A stretch of 64,000 nucleotides of DNA from Pseudomonadales bacterium. GTDB taxonomy: Bacteria; Pseudomonadota; Gammaproteobacteria; Pseudomonadales; Azotimanducaceae. Below are positions 16,734-25,625 of the stretch, in pieces; the first letter of the stretch is position 1, and the number at the start of each line of letters is the position of its first letter. Location: NCBI GenBank assembly GCA_028285415.1, contig JANQPF010000026.1, positions 62,001-126,000 of the forward strand, given 5' to 3'. Made by a program: the position numbers and the translations under genes. The notes under the pieces are model-generated. The model made no database searches, was not told the origin of the DNA, and worked only from the letters and a program-made list of their open reading frames with translations.

Positions 16734-17843
16734 ATGGCATTCAAACTCACTGAGGACCAGGAGCAGTTTCGCGACATCGTCGCCCGCTTCTGTCGTGACA
16801 AGTCACCGACAACCGCTGTGCGGGAGCTGATGGCAACCGAAGCGGGCTACGACGCCGGCGTCTGGCAGCAGCTCTGCGCCGAGGTGGGCGCCGTAGGCAT
16901 TCATGTGCCGGAAGCAAAAGGCGGGGTGGGCTTTGGACCCGTCGAGCTCAGCATCGTGATGGAAGAGTTCGGTCGCTCGCTGCTCTGCAGCCCCTACTTC
17001 GCCAGCGGTGTCCTGGCGACAACCGCCATCGCGGAAGCGGCCACGGCCGAGCAGGCAAACGAGCTTCTCCCAGGAATCGTCAGCGGCGATGTGATCGGCG
17101 CGCTTGCCGTCTCTGAGGACGCGCGCAGTTTCGAACCCGAACGACTGCAGACCGTGGCCGCAGAGGATGGTGGCTCGGTTACCGGCAGCAAGCATTTTGT
17201 GGTCGACGGCCTGAATGCGAATCTGCTGATCGTCTCCGCCCGGCTGAACAATGAGCCGCGGCTCTTTGCCGTGGACGCCGAGGCGGCTGGCGTCACGAGA
17301 TCAGCACAGGCATCGATGGATCCGACCCGAAAGCTCGCTCGCGTCGAATTCGACAACGCGCCGGCCACCCTGCTCGGCAACAGCGCCGTCGACATCACGC
17401 CGATCTACAACACCGCCCTCGTCGCGCTTGCCAACGAGATGGTCGGAGGCGCACAGGCACTCCTCGACGCGGCAGTCGAGTATACGAAGCTGAGAGTTCA
17501 GTTCGGCCGCACCATCGGCTCTTTTCAGGCCATCAAACACCGCCTGGCGGACCTGCTGCTGCAGGTTGAGCTCGCCAAATCCACGGCCTACCAGGCCGCA
17601 CAGGTGCTTGCGGACGAAGGTGCAGCCGGGGCAAAGGCGTCTGAAGCCGCAAGCCTCGCCAAAGCGGCCTGCGCTGACGCCTACCTCGAAGCTGCCATCC
17701 AGTGCATACAGCTGCACGGCGGCATTGGTTTCACATGGGAGAACGACACGCACCTGTGGTTCAAACGGGCGAAAAGTTCTGAAGTTTTTCTGGGTTCCCC
17801 GAATCAGCACCGGGAACGCATGCTGCAGGCCATGGGAGTTTGA
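16734..17843 (+). CDS. Acyl-CoA dehydrogenase, subunit 1 of a pair
   Basis: 369-residue FAD-dependent acyl-CoA dehydrogenase. ATG 16734 has TGAGG seven bases upstream and gives MAFKLTEDQEQFRDIVARFC, a normal family start. Visible features include a central beta domain, YTKLRVQFGRTIGSFQAIKHRLADLL, and QLHGGIGFTWENDTHLWFKRA near the C-terminus. The Glu of TWEND is at the position used as catalytic base in FadE28/FadE29-type enzymes. Its partner starts 3 bases after its stop. Adjacent pairs of this kind form alpha2beta2 enzymes in steroid and bile-acid side-chain oxidation, so a heteromeric dehydrogenase is inferred. Confidence 0.92.
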   Translation: MAFKLTEDQEQFRDIVARFCRDKSPTTAVRELMATEAGYDAGVWQQLCAEVGAVGIHVPEAKGGVGFGPVELSIVMEEFGRSLLCSPYFASGVLATTAIAEAATAEQANELLPGIVSGDVIGALAVSEDARSFEPERLQTVAAEDGGSVTGSKHFVVDGLNANLLIVSARLNNEPRLFAVDAEAAGVTRSAQASMDPTRKLARVEFDNAPATLLGNSAVDITPIYNTALVALANEMVGGAQALLDAAVEYTKLRVQFGRTIGSFQAIKHRLADLLLQVELAKSTAYQAAQVLADEGAAGAKASEAASLAKAACADAYLEAAIQCIQLHGGIGFTWENDTHLWFKRAKSSEVFLGSPNQHRERMLQAMGV

Positions 17844-17845
17844 TT

Positions 17846-19096
17846 GTGGCAGAGATTGAGTCTTTGAAGTCGGAAGTCAGATCCTGGATCGAGTCGAACT
17901 GGGATCCCGGTTCGAGCCTGGTGGAATGGCGTACCAAACTTGCCGACACCGGCTGGGGCACGGCCCACTGGCCGGAAGAATACTTTGGCAAAGGGCTCTC
18001 TCCGGCTGAAGGCGCCGAAATCGATCAACTCTTTGCCGATATGGGCGTGCTCGGCGTCGCCACGTCCGGAGTGCGTATGCTGGCCGCGGCCACCATTCTC
18101 GAACACGGCAACGACGCACAGAAAAAACAGTACCTGCGCCGCATCATCACCGGCGAAGACAGCTGGTGTCAGCTCTTCAGCGAGCCCGGCAGCGGCTCGG
18201 ATCTGGCCGGGTCGACCACCCGTGCCGACCTCGACGGGGACAGCTGGGTAATCAACGGCCAGAAAGTCTGGAATACGAGTGCGCACCATGCGGACTACGG
18301 CCTGCTGCTCGCCCGTACCGACTGGGACGTACCCAAGCATCAGGGTTTGTCGTATTTCATCATCGACATGCGCCAGCCCGGCGTGGAGGTCCGTCAGCTC
18401 AAGCAGATGAACGGACACGCGTCTTTCAACGAAGTCTTCATGACCGACGCCATCGTCCCCCGGGAAAACATGCTCGACCAGCCGGGCAACGGCTGGCAGG
18501 TTGCCGTAACCACGCTTGCGCACGAACGGCGCGGTTTCGACCGCATACGCGGCGGCGGTGCGCTGGCCCAGCTTGAAGGCCCGATATTCGACGAGTATCG
18601 CCGCGAGGTGGAAATCGACAACGAGCCGTACAAGTGGTACCCGCAGCGCGCCGGACGTGTGGATCTCATCCTCGAACGCGCCCGGGAAACGGGTGCTATC
18701 GACGATCCCGTCATCCGCCAGGACATTGCCAGGTTGTTGACCATGAGCCAGGCGGCGCAGTGGACAGCCGGCCGCGCGCGCGCGGCGCAGCAGGCAGGCA
18801 AACCCCAGGGACCCGAGGGATCACTTGGCAAGCTCGCGGCAAGCAACATTGCGCGTCTGGCAAGTCGCGTGCATACCGACATCAGCGCCATGGATGCGAT
18901 GCTGACCGGTGCTGAAAGCCCGCATGACGGCGTGATTGCTGAGATTCTCGTCAGCGTCCCCGCGGTGTCGATTGCCGGCGGCACTGACGAGATTCAGAAG
19001 AACATCATCTCAGAGCGGGTGCTCGGCATGCCCAAGGAGCCGCGTTTCGATACGGGGCCATTCCGCGACGTGCCACGTAACGTCTCGGAAACTTAG
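17846..19096 (+). CDS. Acyl-CoA dehydrogenase, subunit 2 of a pair
   Basis: 416-residue acyl-CoA dehydrogenase. The start is GTG 17846, with GGGAG seven bases upstream inside the end of the previous gene; a TTG at 17840 is too close to that site. Visible features are the FAD/substrate segment WCQLFSEPGSGSDLAGSTTRA, VINGQKVWNTSAHHADYGLLLART, LAHERRGFDRIRGGG and the C-terminal IAGGTDEIQKNIISERVLGMPKEP. It probably assembles with the preceding product. The next gene, a CaiB/BaiF transferase, starts 19 bases after the stop, consistent with CoA activation and dehydrogenation of the same acid. Confidence 0.92.
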   Translation: MAEIESLKSEVRSWIESNWDPGSSLVEWRTKLADTGWGTAHWPEEYFGKGLSPAEGAEIDQLFADMGVLGVATSGVRMLAAATILEHGNDAQKKQYLRRIITGEDSWCQLFSEPGSGSDLAGSTTRADLDGDSWVINGQKVWNTSAHHADYGLLLARTDWDVPKHQGLSYFIIDMRQPGVEVRQLKQMNGHASFNEVFMTDAIVPRENMLDQPGNGWQVAVTTLAHERRGFDRIRGGGALAQLEGPIFDEYRREVEIDNEPYKWYPQRAGRVDLILERARETGAIDDPVIRQDIARLLTMSQAAQWTAGRARAAQQAGKPQGPEGSLGKLAASNIARLASRVHTDISAMDAMLTGAESPHDGVIAEILVSVPAVSIAGGTDEIQKNIISERVLGMPKEPRFDTGPFRDVPRNVSET

Positions 19097-19115
19097 ACCC
19101 AGCTACGGATTGAAT

Positions 19116-20312
19116 ATGTCAGATAGACCACTCGACGGCATCCGCGTCATAGAGGTGGGCCAGCTGCTTGCCGGACCGTTTGCCGGCACCATGCTCGCCT
19201 ACTTCGGCGCTGACGTCATCAAAGTTGAACCGCCCGGAGAGGGGGATCCCATCCGCGGCTGGCGTTTGCTCGATGACACGGGTACCGCCTACTGGTGGCG
19301 TTCGCTGGCGCGTAACAAGAAATCGGTGACGGCAAACCTGCGCACCGAAGCGGGACGCGGCGTCGTTCGCCGACTCATGGCCGACGCCGACGTGGTCATC
19401 GAGAATTTCAAGCCCGGGACCATGGAAAAATGGGGATTGGGCCCCGAGGATCTCCGGGAAGAGAATCCGGATCTGATATTCGCGCGCATATCAGGCTACG
19501 GACAAACCGGACCGAACAGCGCAAAACCCGGCTACGCATCCGTCACCGAAGCCTACAGCGGGTTTCGCTATGTCAACGGATTTCCCGGCGATGCGCCGGT
19601 GCGTCCGAACCTGAGCATCGGCGATACCGTCGCCGGCATTCACGCTGTTCTCGGGATTCTCCTGAGCCTAGTGGAACGCGGCAAAGGTCGCAAGACGCGC
19701 GGACAAGTGGTGGACGTTGCGCTCTACGAATCCATGTTCAACCTGATGGAGGGCATGGTACCGGAATATTCGGGTGCAGGCGCCGTCCGCGAACCTTCCG
19801 GATCCACGATCACCGGCATCGTGCCGACCAATACTTATCTCTGTGCGGACGGTAAGCACGTCGTCATCGGTGCCAACGGCGACTCCATTTACCGCCGCCT
19901 GATGCACGCGATGAAGCAACCGGAGATGGCTGAAGATCCGCGCTACGCTGACAATCCAGGGCGGGTCGAGCACGAGGCTGTCATTGACGCTGCCATCGCA
20001 GAATGGACCGGTGCGCTGACGAGTCAGGACGTGATTGCAACGCTGGAAGCGGCTGACGTCCCGGTCGGCCCCATCTATTCCGTTGCAGACATGATGGAAG
20101 ACCCCCACTACCAGGCGCGCGGGCTTTTCGAGAAGGTAGCAACGGACACCGGTGAACTCGACATCCCTGCCATTCTGCCGAAACTCACCGCAACGCCCGG
20201 CCGCACTGACTCGCCCGGCGGTGCCGTGGGCACTCACACCGACGAAATTCTCAGGGCAGCGGGTTTCAGCGCAGCGGAACTCGAAGCGCTGCGCACCAGT
20301 GGCGACATCTGA
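19116..20312 (+). CDS. CaiB/BaiF (family III) CoA-transferase
   Basis: 398-residue family III CoA-transferase. ATG 19116 gives MSDRPLDGIRVIEVGQLLAGPFAGTMLAYFGADVIKVEPPGEGDPIRGW, the complete family N-terminus; upstream in-frame starts would run back inside the dehydrogenase gene. The NLSIGDTVAGIHAVLGILL segment carries the Asp at the catalytic position. VDVALYESMFNLMEG is the usual dimer-interlocking region. It sits in the operon with the two acyl-CoA dehydrogenase genes and the DUF3604 gene, so it probably activates the acid that the dehydrogenase pair oxidises. Substrate unknown. Confidence 0.92.
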   Translation: MSDRPLDGIRVIEVGQLLAGPFAGTMLAYFGADVIKVEPPGEGDPIRGWRLLDDTGTAYWWRSLARNKKSVTANLRTEAGRGVVRRLMADADVVIENFKPGTMEKWGLGPEDLREENPDLIFARISGYGQTGPNSAKPGYASVTEAYSGFRYVNGFPGDAPVRPNLSIGDTVAGIHAVLGILLSLVERGKGRKTRGQVVDVALYESMFNLMEGMVPEYSGAGAVREPSGSTITGIVPTNTYLCADGKHVVIGANGDSIYRRLMHAMKQPEMAEDPRYADNPGRVEHEAVIDAAIAEWTGALTSQDVIATLEAADVPVGPIYSVADMMEDPHYQARGLFEKVATDTGELDIPAILPKLTATPGRTDSPGGAVGTHTDEILRAAGFSAAELEALRTSGDI

Positions 20313-20326
20313 GCGTTGACCTTGCC

Positions 20327-20839
20327 ATGATTGTCCTCATCACCGGGATGATGGCAGCGGGCAAATCCACCGTGGCGCAAGGCGTGGCAGAACGGCTGGA
20401 CAAAAGCGTGCATCTGCGAGGTGACGCGTTTCGACGCATGATCGTCAACGGCCGGCACGACATGTCAGCCGACGCCACTGACGCGGCGTACGATCAGCTC
20501 TTACTGCGTTACCGGCTGGCCAGCGCGGCGGCGCGAACCTACGCTGATGCCGGGTTTGACGTGATCTACCAGGACACCATCATCGGCCCGGTGCTGAATG
20601 ACGTTGCCGAGCTCTTTGGTGACAGCCTCTCTGCCATAGTGGTGCTGAATCCGTCGACGAGTGTCATACGGCAGAGAGAAATTGATCGAAACAAGACCGG
20701 CTACATACGATTCAGCGTGGAGGAGCTGCACCAGGCCTTCCGGACCACACCCGCGCTGGGTCATTGGTTCGACACATCTGACGACACGGCTCACGAATCG
20801 GTCGACCGAGTCCTCAAACTCATCAACAGCCTGCGCTAA
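20327..20839 (+). CDS. P-loop kinase/AAA-type ATPase, chloramphenicol phosphotransferase-like fold
   Basis: 170-residue P-loop protein with Walker A GMMAAGKST at residues 7-15 and a small-molecule-kinase layout: HLRGDAFRRMIVNGRHD near 30-46, DVIYQDTIIG, and VVLNPSTSVIRQREIDRNKTGY. This resembles CPT/zeta-toxin-like and adenylylsulfate-kinase-like small kinases. It is the last gene of the dehydrogenase operon, 14 bases after the transferase. Its stop overlaps that of the convergent CMD-like gene. The phosphate acceptor is unknown. A zeta-toxin role is unlikely, as no antitoxin gene is adjacent. Confidence 0.75.
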   Translation: MIVLITGMMAAGKSTVAQGVAERLDKSVHLRGDAFRRMIVNGRHDMSADATDAAYDQLLLRYRLASAAARTYADAGFDVIYQDTIIGPVLNDVAELFGDSLSAIVVLNPSTSVIRQREIDRNKTGYIRFSVEELHQAFRTTPALGHWFDTSDDTAHESVDRVLKLINSLR

Positions 20840-21477
20840 TCGTCGATATTGCGGAAAAAGTCGATATCCCGCTTTTCGCCTTCCGGCACGGGCACCTCGA
20901 CAATTCGCTCATCCACGTTGTCGAACTCGAGCTTGAGCGCCCGTGTCATGGTGGCGTGCATCTCGTACGTGCAGGTGATGTAGGTGAGCTCGATGATCTC
21001 AACCTCACTCAGGTGTTCCTTGAGCTTGGCGAACGTGCCATCCGCGACGCGCCCACCCTGCAGGACCAGGTCATCGGTGTAGGCGAGAACCGCACGCTCG
21101 AGCTCGTCAAACAGGTCTGACGACGCCCAGTGTGGTATCGCGGCAATTTGCTCTTCCGTAAAACCGCAGGCGCGCAGCGCTTTGCAGTGCTGAGAAAAGA
21201 CGAACTGACTGCCCCGTGCAAATCCGGCCCGAGCCTGGCCCAGCTCACGCAGGCGGGGCGAGATCTGACGCTTGTCGCCACGGTAGTACTGGAATCCGGC
21301 AACCATGTGATGCAGACATTCGGGCTCCTGTGCAAACACGGTCCACCAATCCCCGGGAGTGCCCGTGGCGGTACCCGGTTCACTGACAGGATCACGGTCC
21401 GGGCCAAACAAGGCATCGTACAACGGCAACACGCTGGGATCGGCTTCAGCGCGCGGTACTTCTTTCAATCGAGGCAT
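20836..21477 (-). CDS. Carboxymuconolactone decarboxylase-family (AhpD-like) protein lacking CxxC
   Basis: 213-residue all-helical CMD/AhpD-fold protein. The start at ATG 21477 is fixed by GGAGGAGGG seven bases upstream, removing six residues from the longest frame. The helix that in AhpD carries CxxC then His reads GFARGSQFVFSQHCKALRACGFTEEQI: the His is kept but the two redox Cys are Ser and Val, so disulfide reductase activity is not expected. A Glu-rich helix VEIIELTYITCTYEMH follows. It is divergent from the ALO-type oxidase gene. A decarboxylase/lactonase-like or binding function is more plausible than peroxide reduction. Confidence 0.82.
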   Translation of the reverse strand: MPRLKEVPRAEADPSVLPLYDALFGPDRDPVSEPGTATGTPGDWWTVFAQEPECLHHMVAGFQYYRGDKRQISPRLRELGQARAGFARGSQFVFSQHCKALRACGFTEEQIAAIPHWASSDLFDELERAVLAYTDDLVLQGGRVADGTFAKLKEHLSEVEIIELTYITCTYEMHATMTRALKLEFDNVDERIVEVPVPEGEKRDIDFFRNIDD

Positions 21478-21568
21478 TTTCCCTCCTCCGCTCATGACTC
21501 TTCCTTCGAGTATCTACTTTTCCCGCTGATCTCTCTATAGTGATCTGGCTTGAGAGAAGGAGGACGCA

Positions 21569-22738
21569 GTGCCGAGCTGGGCCAACTGGTCGGGAAAACT
21601 CACCGCTTATCCCGAGGCGGTCATTCACCTGCGAAGCGAGGCAGACGCCGCGGCCATAGCGCAAGAAGCAGCGTCAAACGGCAGGCGCATCAGGACGGCG
21701 GGTGCTGCACATTCTCACGCGCCGCTGGTACAGCATGATGGCATTATCGTCGATGCGTCGGGACTCAGCGGCGTCATCAGCGTCGATCAACCAAGCCGCA
21801 CGGCTTGGGTATGGGCCGGTACGCGCATCTATGCGCTCGGTCGCCCGCTGCACGATGCCGGTCTTGCCCTCGTCAACCAGGGGGACATCGATCAGCAGGC
21901 CATTGCCGGGGCAACCGCAACGGGTACCCATGGCACGGGAACTCAACTCAAGAACCTATCTTCAGCCGTTGTCGGCGCGGTTATTGCAACCGCGTCGGGA
22001 GAGCTTGTCGAGTGTTCGCCGGAACTCAATCCGGAACTCTGGCAGGCTGCGCGACTTCATCTCGGTGCACTGGGAATCGTCACGCGACTGAAGCTGCAGC
22101 TGACTGACGCCTACCGCCTGCGGGAACAATCCTGGCAGGCTGGACTAGTGCCTACGCTTGCGAACTTTCACGAAGAGGCGGAGCGGCATCGGCACCACGA
22201 ATTTTTCTGGTATCCACAGGCCGACGAAGCCAATGGCAAATCGATCGACCTGACCGACGACGAGGCTGCCTACCCGCTTGCAGAGGAAGGTCACCGCTGT
22301 GCGTGGAGCTATGAAGTATTGCCGAATTACCGGCCGCACAAACACACGGAAATGGAGTACAGCATCCCCGCTGCAAAAGGTCCGGACTGCATGGCGGCCA
22401 TCGGCGATCTTCTGAGATCCGAGTTCACGCATGTGCGCTGGCCGGTGGAATACCGGACCCTCGCTGCAGATGACGTATGGCTCTCAACCGCGTTTGAGCG
22501 CGATACCGTCACCATCTCCGTACACGAAGACATCCGAGAGGACGACGAACCCTATTTTCGCGCGTGCGAAGAGATTTTTCTCGCCCATGACGGCCGACCG
22601 CACTGGGGGAAGGTCAACTACCTCAACGGTCACGAGCTGGCCGCGTGTCATCCACGCTGGCATGACTGGTGGCAGGTGCGCAACGACGTCGACCCCAACG
22701 GCACCTTTCTCAACAACTATCTGGCAAGCCTCGTATGA
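21569..22738 (+). CDS. FAD-linked oxidoreductase, D-arabinono-1,4-lactone oxidase type
   Basis: 389-residue flavoprotein of the VAO/ALO superfamily, cytoplasmic. GTG 21569 follows AAGGAGG at good spacing. The FAD-binding domain shows the pyrophosphate loop RRIRTAGAAHSHAPLV, the GLSGVISVD strand and IAGATATGTHGTG. The C-terminal ALO domain ends with HWGKVNYL, the conserved HWGK motif. The next gene overlaps by ATGA. Members oxidise sugar lactones or alditols; here the neighbourhood of LLM flavoproteins and CoA enzymes leaves the substrate open. Confidence 0.88.
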   Translation: MPSWANWSGKLTAYPEAVIHLRSEADAAAIAQEAASNGRRIRTAGAAHSHAPLVQHDGIIVDASGLSGVISVDQPSRTAWVWAGTRIYALGRPLHDAGLALVNQGDIDQQAIAGATATGTHGTGTQLKNLSSAVVGAVIATASGELVECSPELNPELWQAARLHLGALGIVTRLKLQLTDAYRLREQSWQAGLVPTLANFHEEAERHRHHEFFWYPQADEANGKSIDLTDDEAAYPLAEEGHRCAWSYEVLPNYRPHKHTEMEYSIPAAKGPDCMAAIGDLLRSEFTHVRWPVEYRTLAADDVWLSTAFERDTVTISVHEDIREDDEPYFRACEEIFLAHDGRPHWGKVNYLNGHELAACHPRWHDWWQVRNDVDPNGTFLNNYLASLV

Positions 22739-23841
22739 CAGACCCGCACAACCACACCTCGAAGTTTCCCGAGCTCGGATTCTACGGCCTGCCCGGACAC
22801 ACGCGCTCACCCCGTGACGTTCTCAAGCAGGTCCAGGATGCCGAAGCGCTTGGTATCGGCAACGTCATGCTTTCCGAGCGGGTGGACTACAAAGAGATTG
22901 CGGCCATCTGTGGCGCCTGCGCGGCGGTTACCGAATCGATTTACATCGGCACCTCGGGCACCAATCTCAACACCCGTCACCCGGCTGTCACTGCATCAAT
23001 CGGCTCCACGTTAAACGCCTTGTCAAACGGACGGTTTGCGCTCGGACTCGCCAAAGGATTCAATCTACGCTGGAAGGCCTGGGGCGTGCCCATGCCGACG
23101 TTTGAGCGTGAGCGCGAGTTCATCGATCTCATGCGACGCCTGTGGCGGGGAGAGACCGTCGCCGGCCATGAGGGTGCACTCGGCCGTTATGGTGCCTTGA
23201 ATCTCGCTCCATACGTCAACGCCGATGTCCCGGTCCTGTACGTCGGGTTCGGCCCGAAATCGCTGCTCCACGCCGGTGAGATTTACGACGGCGCACACCT
23301 GCACACCTTCATGTCAGATCAAGCCCTCAAGAACGCCGTCGCCCAATACCGCGAGGGTGAAGCAAAAGCCGGCAAGCCTGCGGGTCACGGCAAGCTCTGG
23401 TCGGTGCTGGCGACAGCCTGCGACGTCAGCGAAGAGACTTATCTCAAATACATCATCGCGCGTCTTGCCACCTACCTGCAGATTCCCGGCTACGGCGATA
23501 TGCTGGTCGAGATAAACGGCTGGGATCCGCAAGTGCTCGCACGATTCAGAACCCACGATGCGGTGACGTCTGTGGGTGGCGCGATAGACAGCGTTGCCTC
23601 AACGGCGCAGATGGCTGCCGTTGCCGAGCTGATTCCGGAAGAATGGCGTCCCGCGGCAATTGGTGACGCGGCAACCTGCGCTCAGCGCTGGCTCGATCAG
23701 TTCAAAGCCGGGGCTGACGGCATCATCATCCACGCAAGCACCCCCGAAGAATTTGCGCCGGTGCTTGCGGAGTACGAGAAGATTCGTCCCGCCCATTTAT
23801 TCGAAGGGCGCACCAACCGGCCGGGCGGGGACAGGCTGTGA
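22735..23841 (+). CDS. LLM-class flavin/F420-dependent oxidoreductase
   Basis: 368-residue luciferase-like monooxygenase-fold enzyme. ATG 22735 overlaps the stop of the oxidase gene (ATGA) and gives MTDPHNHTSKFPELGFYGLPG. Family features are NVMLSERVDYKEIAAICGA, IYIGTSGTNLNTRHP, RFALGLAKGF and VPVLYVGFGPKSL, with the C-terminal ADGIIIHASTPEEF. The pattern is closest to F420-dependent LLM dehydrogenases, but FMN cannot be excluded. A second LLM gene lies at 36767. Likely an oxidation step on a cyclic or keto intermediate. Confidence 0.87.
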   Translation: MTDPHNHTSKFPELGFYGLPGHTRSPRDVLKQVQDAEALGIGNVMLSERVDYKEIAAICGACAAVTESIYIGTSGTNLNTRHPAVTASIGSTLNALSNGRFALGLAKGFNLRWKAWGVPMPTFEREREFIDLMRRLWRGETVAGHEGALGRYGALNLAPYVNADVPVLYVGFGPKSLLHAGEIYDGAHLHTFMSDQALKNAVAQYREGEAKAGKPAGHGKLWSVLATACDVSEETYLKYIIARLATYLQIPGYGDMLVEINGWDPQVLARFRTHDAVTSVGGAIDSVASTAQMAAVAELIPEEWRPAAIGDAATCAQRWLDQFKAGADGIIIHASTPEEFAPVLAEYEKIRPAHLFEGRTNRPGGDRL

Positions 23842-23893
23842 AGGCGTGCCGCAATGCAAACCTTCGTTAGACGGGCAAGCTGGAGCAAACACG

Positions 23894-24976
23894 ATGAATA
23901 AAATTCTGATCACCCTGGGCACACTTCTGCTTCTGATTGTCATTGGCGGTTTCATCTTCCGTCAGGAGATCTTCATCATGATGATGGCCAGCGGGATTTC
24001 TCCCGAACACAATTTTGACGAAAAACCCGCGCCCGAAGCGCCCGACTACAGCGATCCCGCCTGGTGGGCTGCGTCCCCGCAAGCCGCAGACCCCTCGGAT
24101 CAGATGCCCGCAGGCGTCACGGCCGCGCCGACGGGTGTCAGCGTGTTTTTTGTGCATCCCACGAGCTACTTCGGCAAAGAGCATTGGAATCAGCCGCTGG
24201 AAGACGAGAGCGCCAACTGGATTGTGGATGAGCGAATTCTGCGCCATCAGGCAAGCGTCTTTAACAGCTGCTGCGACGTCTATGCCCCCCGCTACCGCCA
24301 GGCGACGTTCTTTTCCTTCATGGATCAGAGTGAGAACGGAGAAAAGGCCCTGGATCTCGCTTACGCAGACGTCGTCGACGCGTTCAATCACTTCATCGGC
24401 GAGCTCAACCCCGATCAGCCTTTTCTGCTTGCGGGGCACTCGCAGGGATCGCGCCACGCCACGCAGCTTCTGCGGGAACACATTGACGGTACCCCACTCG
24501 AAGCACGGCTCGTCGCAGCGTACCTGATCGGCTTCAGCGTGACCGAAGACCAGATAGGCTCCGTGCCGGTTTGTGCAAACGCAACCCAGACCGGCTGCGC
24601 GCTCGGCTGGAATGCAATGGACGGTGAAGGCACCGGCGCGTTCGGCGGCAACGAAGGCCTGATCTGCACCAATCCGCTGAACTGGGCCGCTGACGAGAGT
24701 TACGCCGGGCACAATCTCAATCTTGGCGCCATCGGATACCCGGACTATACCGGGCCGGCACAAGGGGAAGACATCACTGCCATGAACGTCGAAGTTGGCG
24801 CAGCGGACGCGCAGTGCATGGCAGATGGCCAGCTGGCCGTGATGGAGCTGCGCTCAGAGGCTTTCCCGGGACGCATGTTCGGCAACAGCATGCACCCCTA
24901 CGATTACAGCCTGTATCACGCCAACGTCCGTGAGAATGTCGCGGCGCGCATTGCCGCGTTCGCCGCAGCACCGTAG
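23894..24976 (+). CDS. DUF3089 alpha/beta-hydrolase-like membrane-anchored protein
   Basis: 360-residue DUF3089 protein. ATG 23894 has GGAG eight bases upstream and gives an N-terminal membrane anchor (ILITLGTLLLLIVIGGFIF). The outer part shows VSVFFVHPTSYFGKEHWN, the nucleophile elbow LLAGHSQGSRHATQLL (Ser of GHSQG), and a Cys-rich stretch CANATQTGCALGWN typical of the family. It lies 52 bases after the LLM gene and may be in the same operon. Probably an envelope esterase or lipase; substrate unknown. It ends six bases before the end of the convergent HAD gene. Confidence 0.87.
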   Translation: MNKILITLGTLLLLIVIGGFIFRQEIFIMMMASGISPEHNFDEKPAPEAPDYSDPAWWAASPQAADPSDQMPAGVTAAPTGVSVFFVHPTSYFGKEHWNQPLEDESANWIVDERILRHQASVFNSCCDVYAPRYRQATFFSFMDQSENGEKALDLAYADVVDAFNHFIGELNPDQPFLLAGHSQGSRHATQLLREHIDGTPLEARLVAAYLIGFSVTEDQIGSVPVCANATQTGCALGWNAMDGEGTGAFGGNEGLICTNPLNWAADESYAGHNLNLGAIGYPDYTGPAQGEDITAMNVEVGAADAQCMADGQLAVMELRSEAFPGRMFGNSMHPYDYSLYHANVRENVAARIAAFAAAP

Positions 24977-24982
24977 CTGAGG

Positions 24983-25615
24983 TCAGATCAGGAGCGTCTG
25001 CAGCTCTTCGTGGGTGGTCGCGAGCCGCTGCGCACCCGCCGTCTTCAGCTCCTCACGATCACCGTAGCCGTAAAGGACACCGACAAACTCCAGGTTATTG
25101 CGCCTGGCGCCGATGGCGTCGTGCTCGCGGTCGCCGATCATGGTGCTGATCGTGACATCCACTCCCGTCATGGCCAGTGCATATTCGAGCAGCTCACTCT
25201 TGTCGGCTCGCGTGCCGTCTAACTCGGAGCCAAAAACCCCGTCGAAAAACGGTGCCAGCTCGTATCGTTCGAGAATACGCTCGACGAAGACGAGCGGCTT
25301 GCTGGACGCAACGTAGAGCGTGGCACCCTGCCCCGCCAGGTAGGCCAACGTATCGTGGATCCCTGCATAGGGTTCGTTTTCAAAGAGGCCCGTTTCGGCA
25401 AACCGCTCGCGATAGAGCTCAACCGCCGCTGACGAACGCTCGGGACCCACAAGCCGATCGAAACTCTCCTTCAGCGGCGGACCAATGCACCAGGTGAGCG
25501 CGTCCGTCGACTGATGGGGCTCTCCCAACCCCTCCAGGGCATATTGTATGCAGCGTGTGATCCCGAGCTTCGGGTCGGTCAGCGTGCCGTCCAGATCAAA
25601 GAATAGCTGTCGCAC
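24983..25615 (-). CDS. HAD-superfamily hydrolase (phosphoglycolate phosphatase-like)
   Basis: 210-residue HAD phosphatase with all four motifs: FFDLDGTLTD (residues 5-14), ASSKP near 105, Lys in ADKSELLEYAL, and IGDREHDAIGA. A C1-type helical cap lies between motifs 1 and 2. The start is GTG 25615, ten bases after the amidohydrolase stop, with no strong Shine-Dalgarno; the start cannot move downstream without losing motif 1. Last gene of a five-gene operon. The substrate may be a phosphoglycolate-like or nucleotide phosphate; no specificity is claimed. Confidence 0.87.
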   Translation of the reverse strand: MRQLFFDLDGTLTDPKLGITRCIQYALEGLGEPHQSTDALTWCIGPPLKESFDRLVGPERSSAAVELYRERFAETGLFENEPYAGIHDTLAYLAGQGATLYVASSKPLVFVERILERYELAPFFDGVFGSELDGTRADKSELLEYALAMTGVDVTISTMIGDREHDAIGARRNNLEFVGVLYGYGDREELKTAGAQRLATTHEELQTLLI

Positions 25616-25625
25616 CAGGCGCTAC

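Noticed and set aside
20327-20839. Zeta-type toxin
   Set aside because: P-loop kinase resembles the group in fold, but there is no antitoxin gene next to it, and it is the last member of a catabolic operon.
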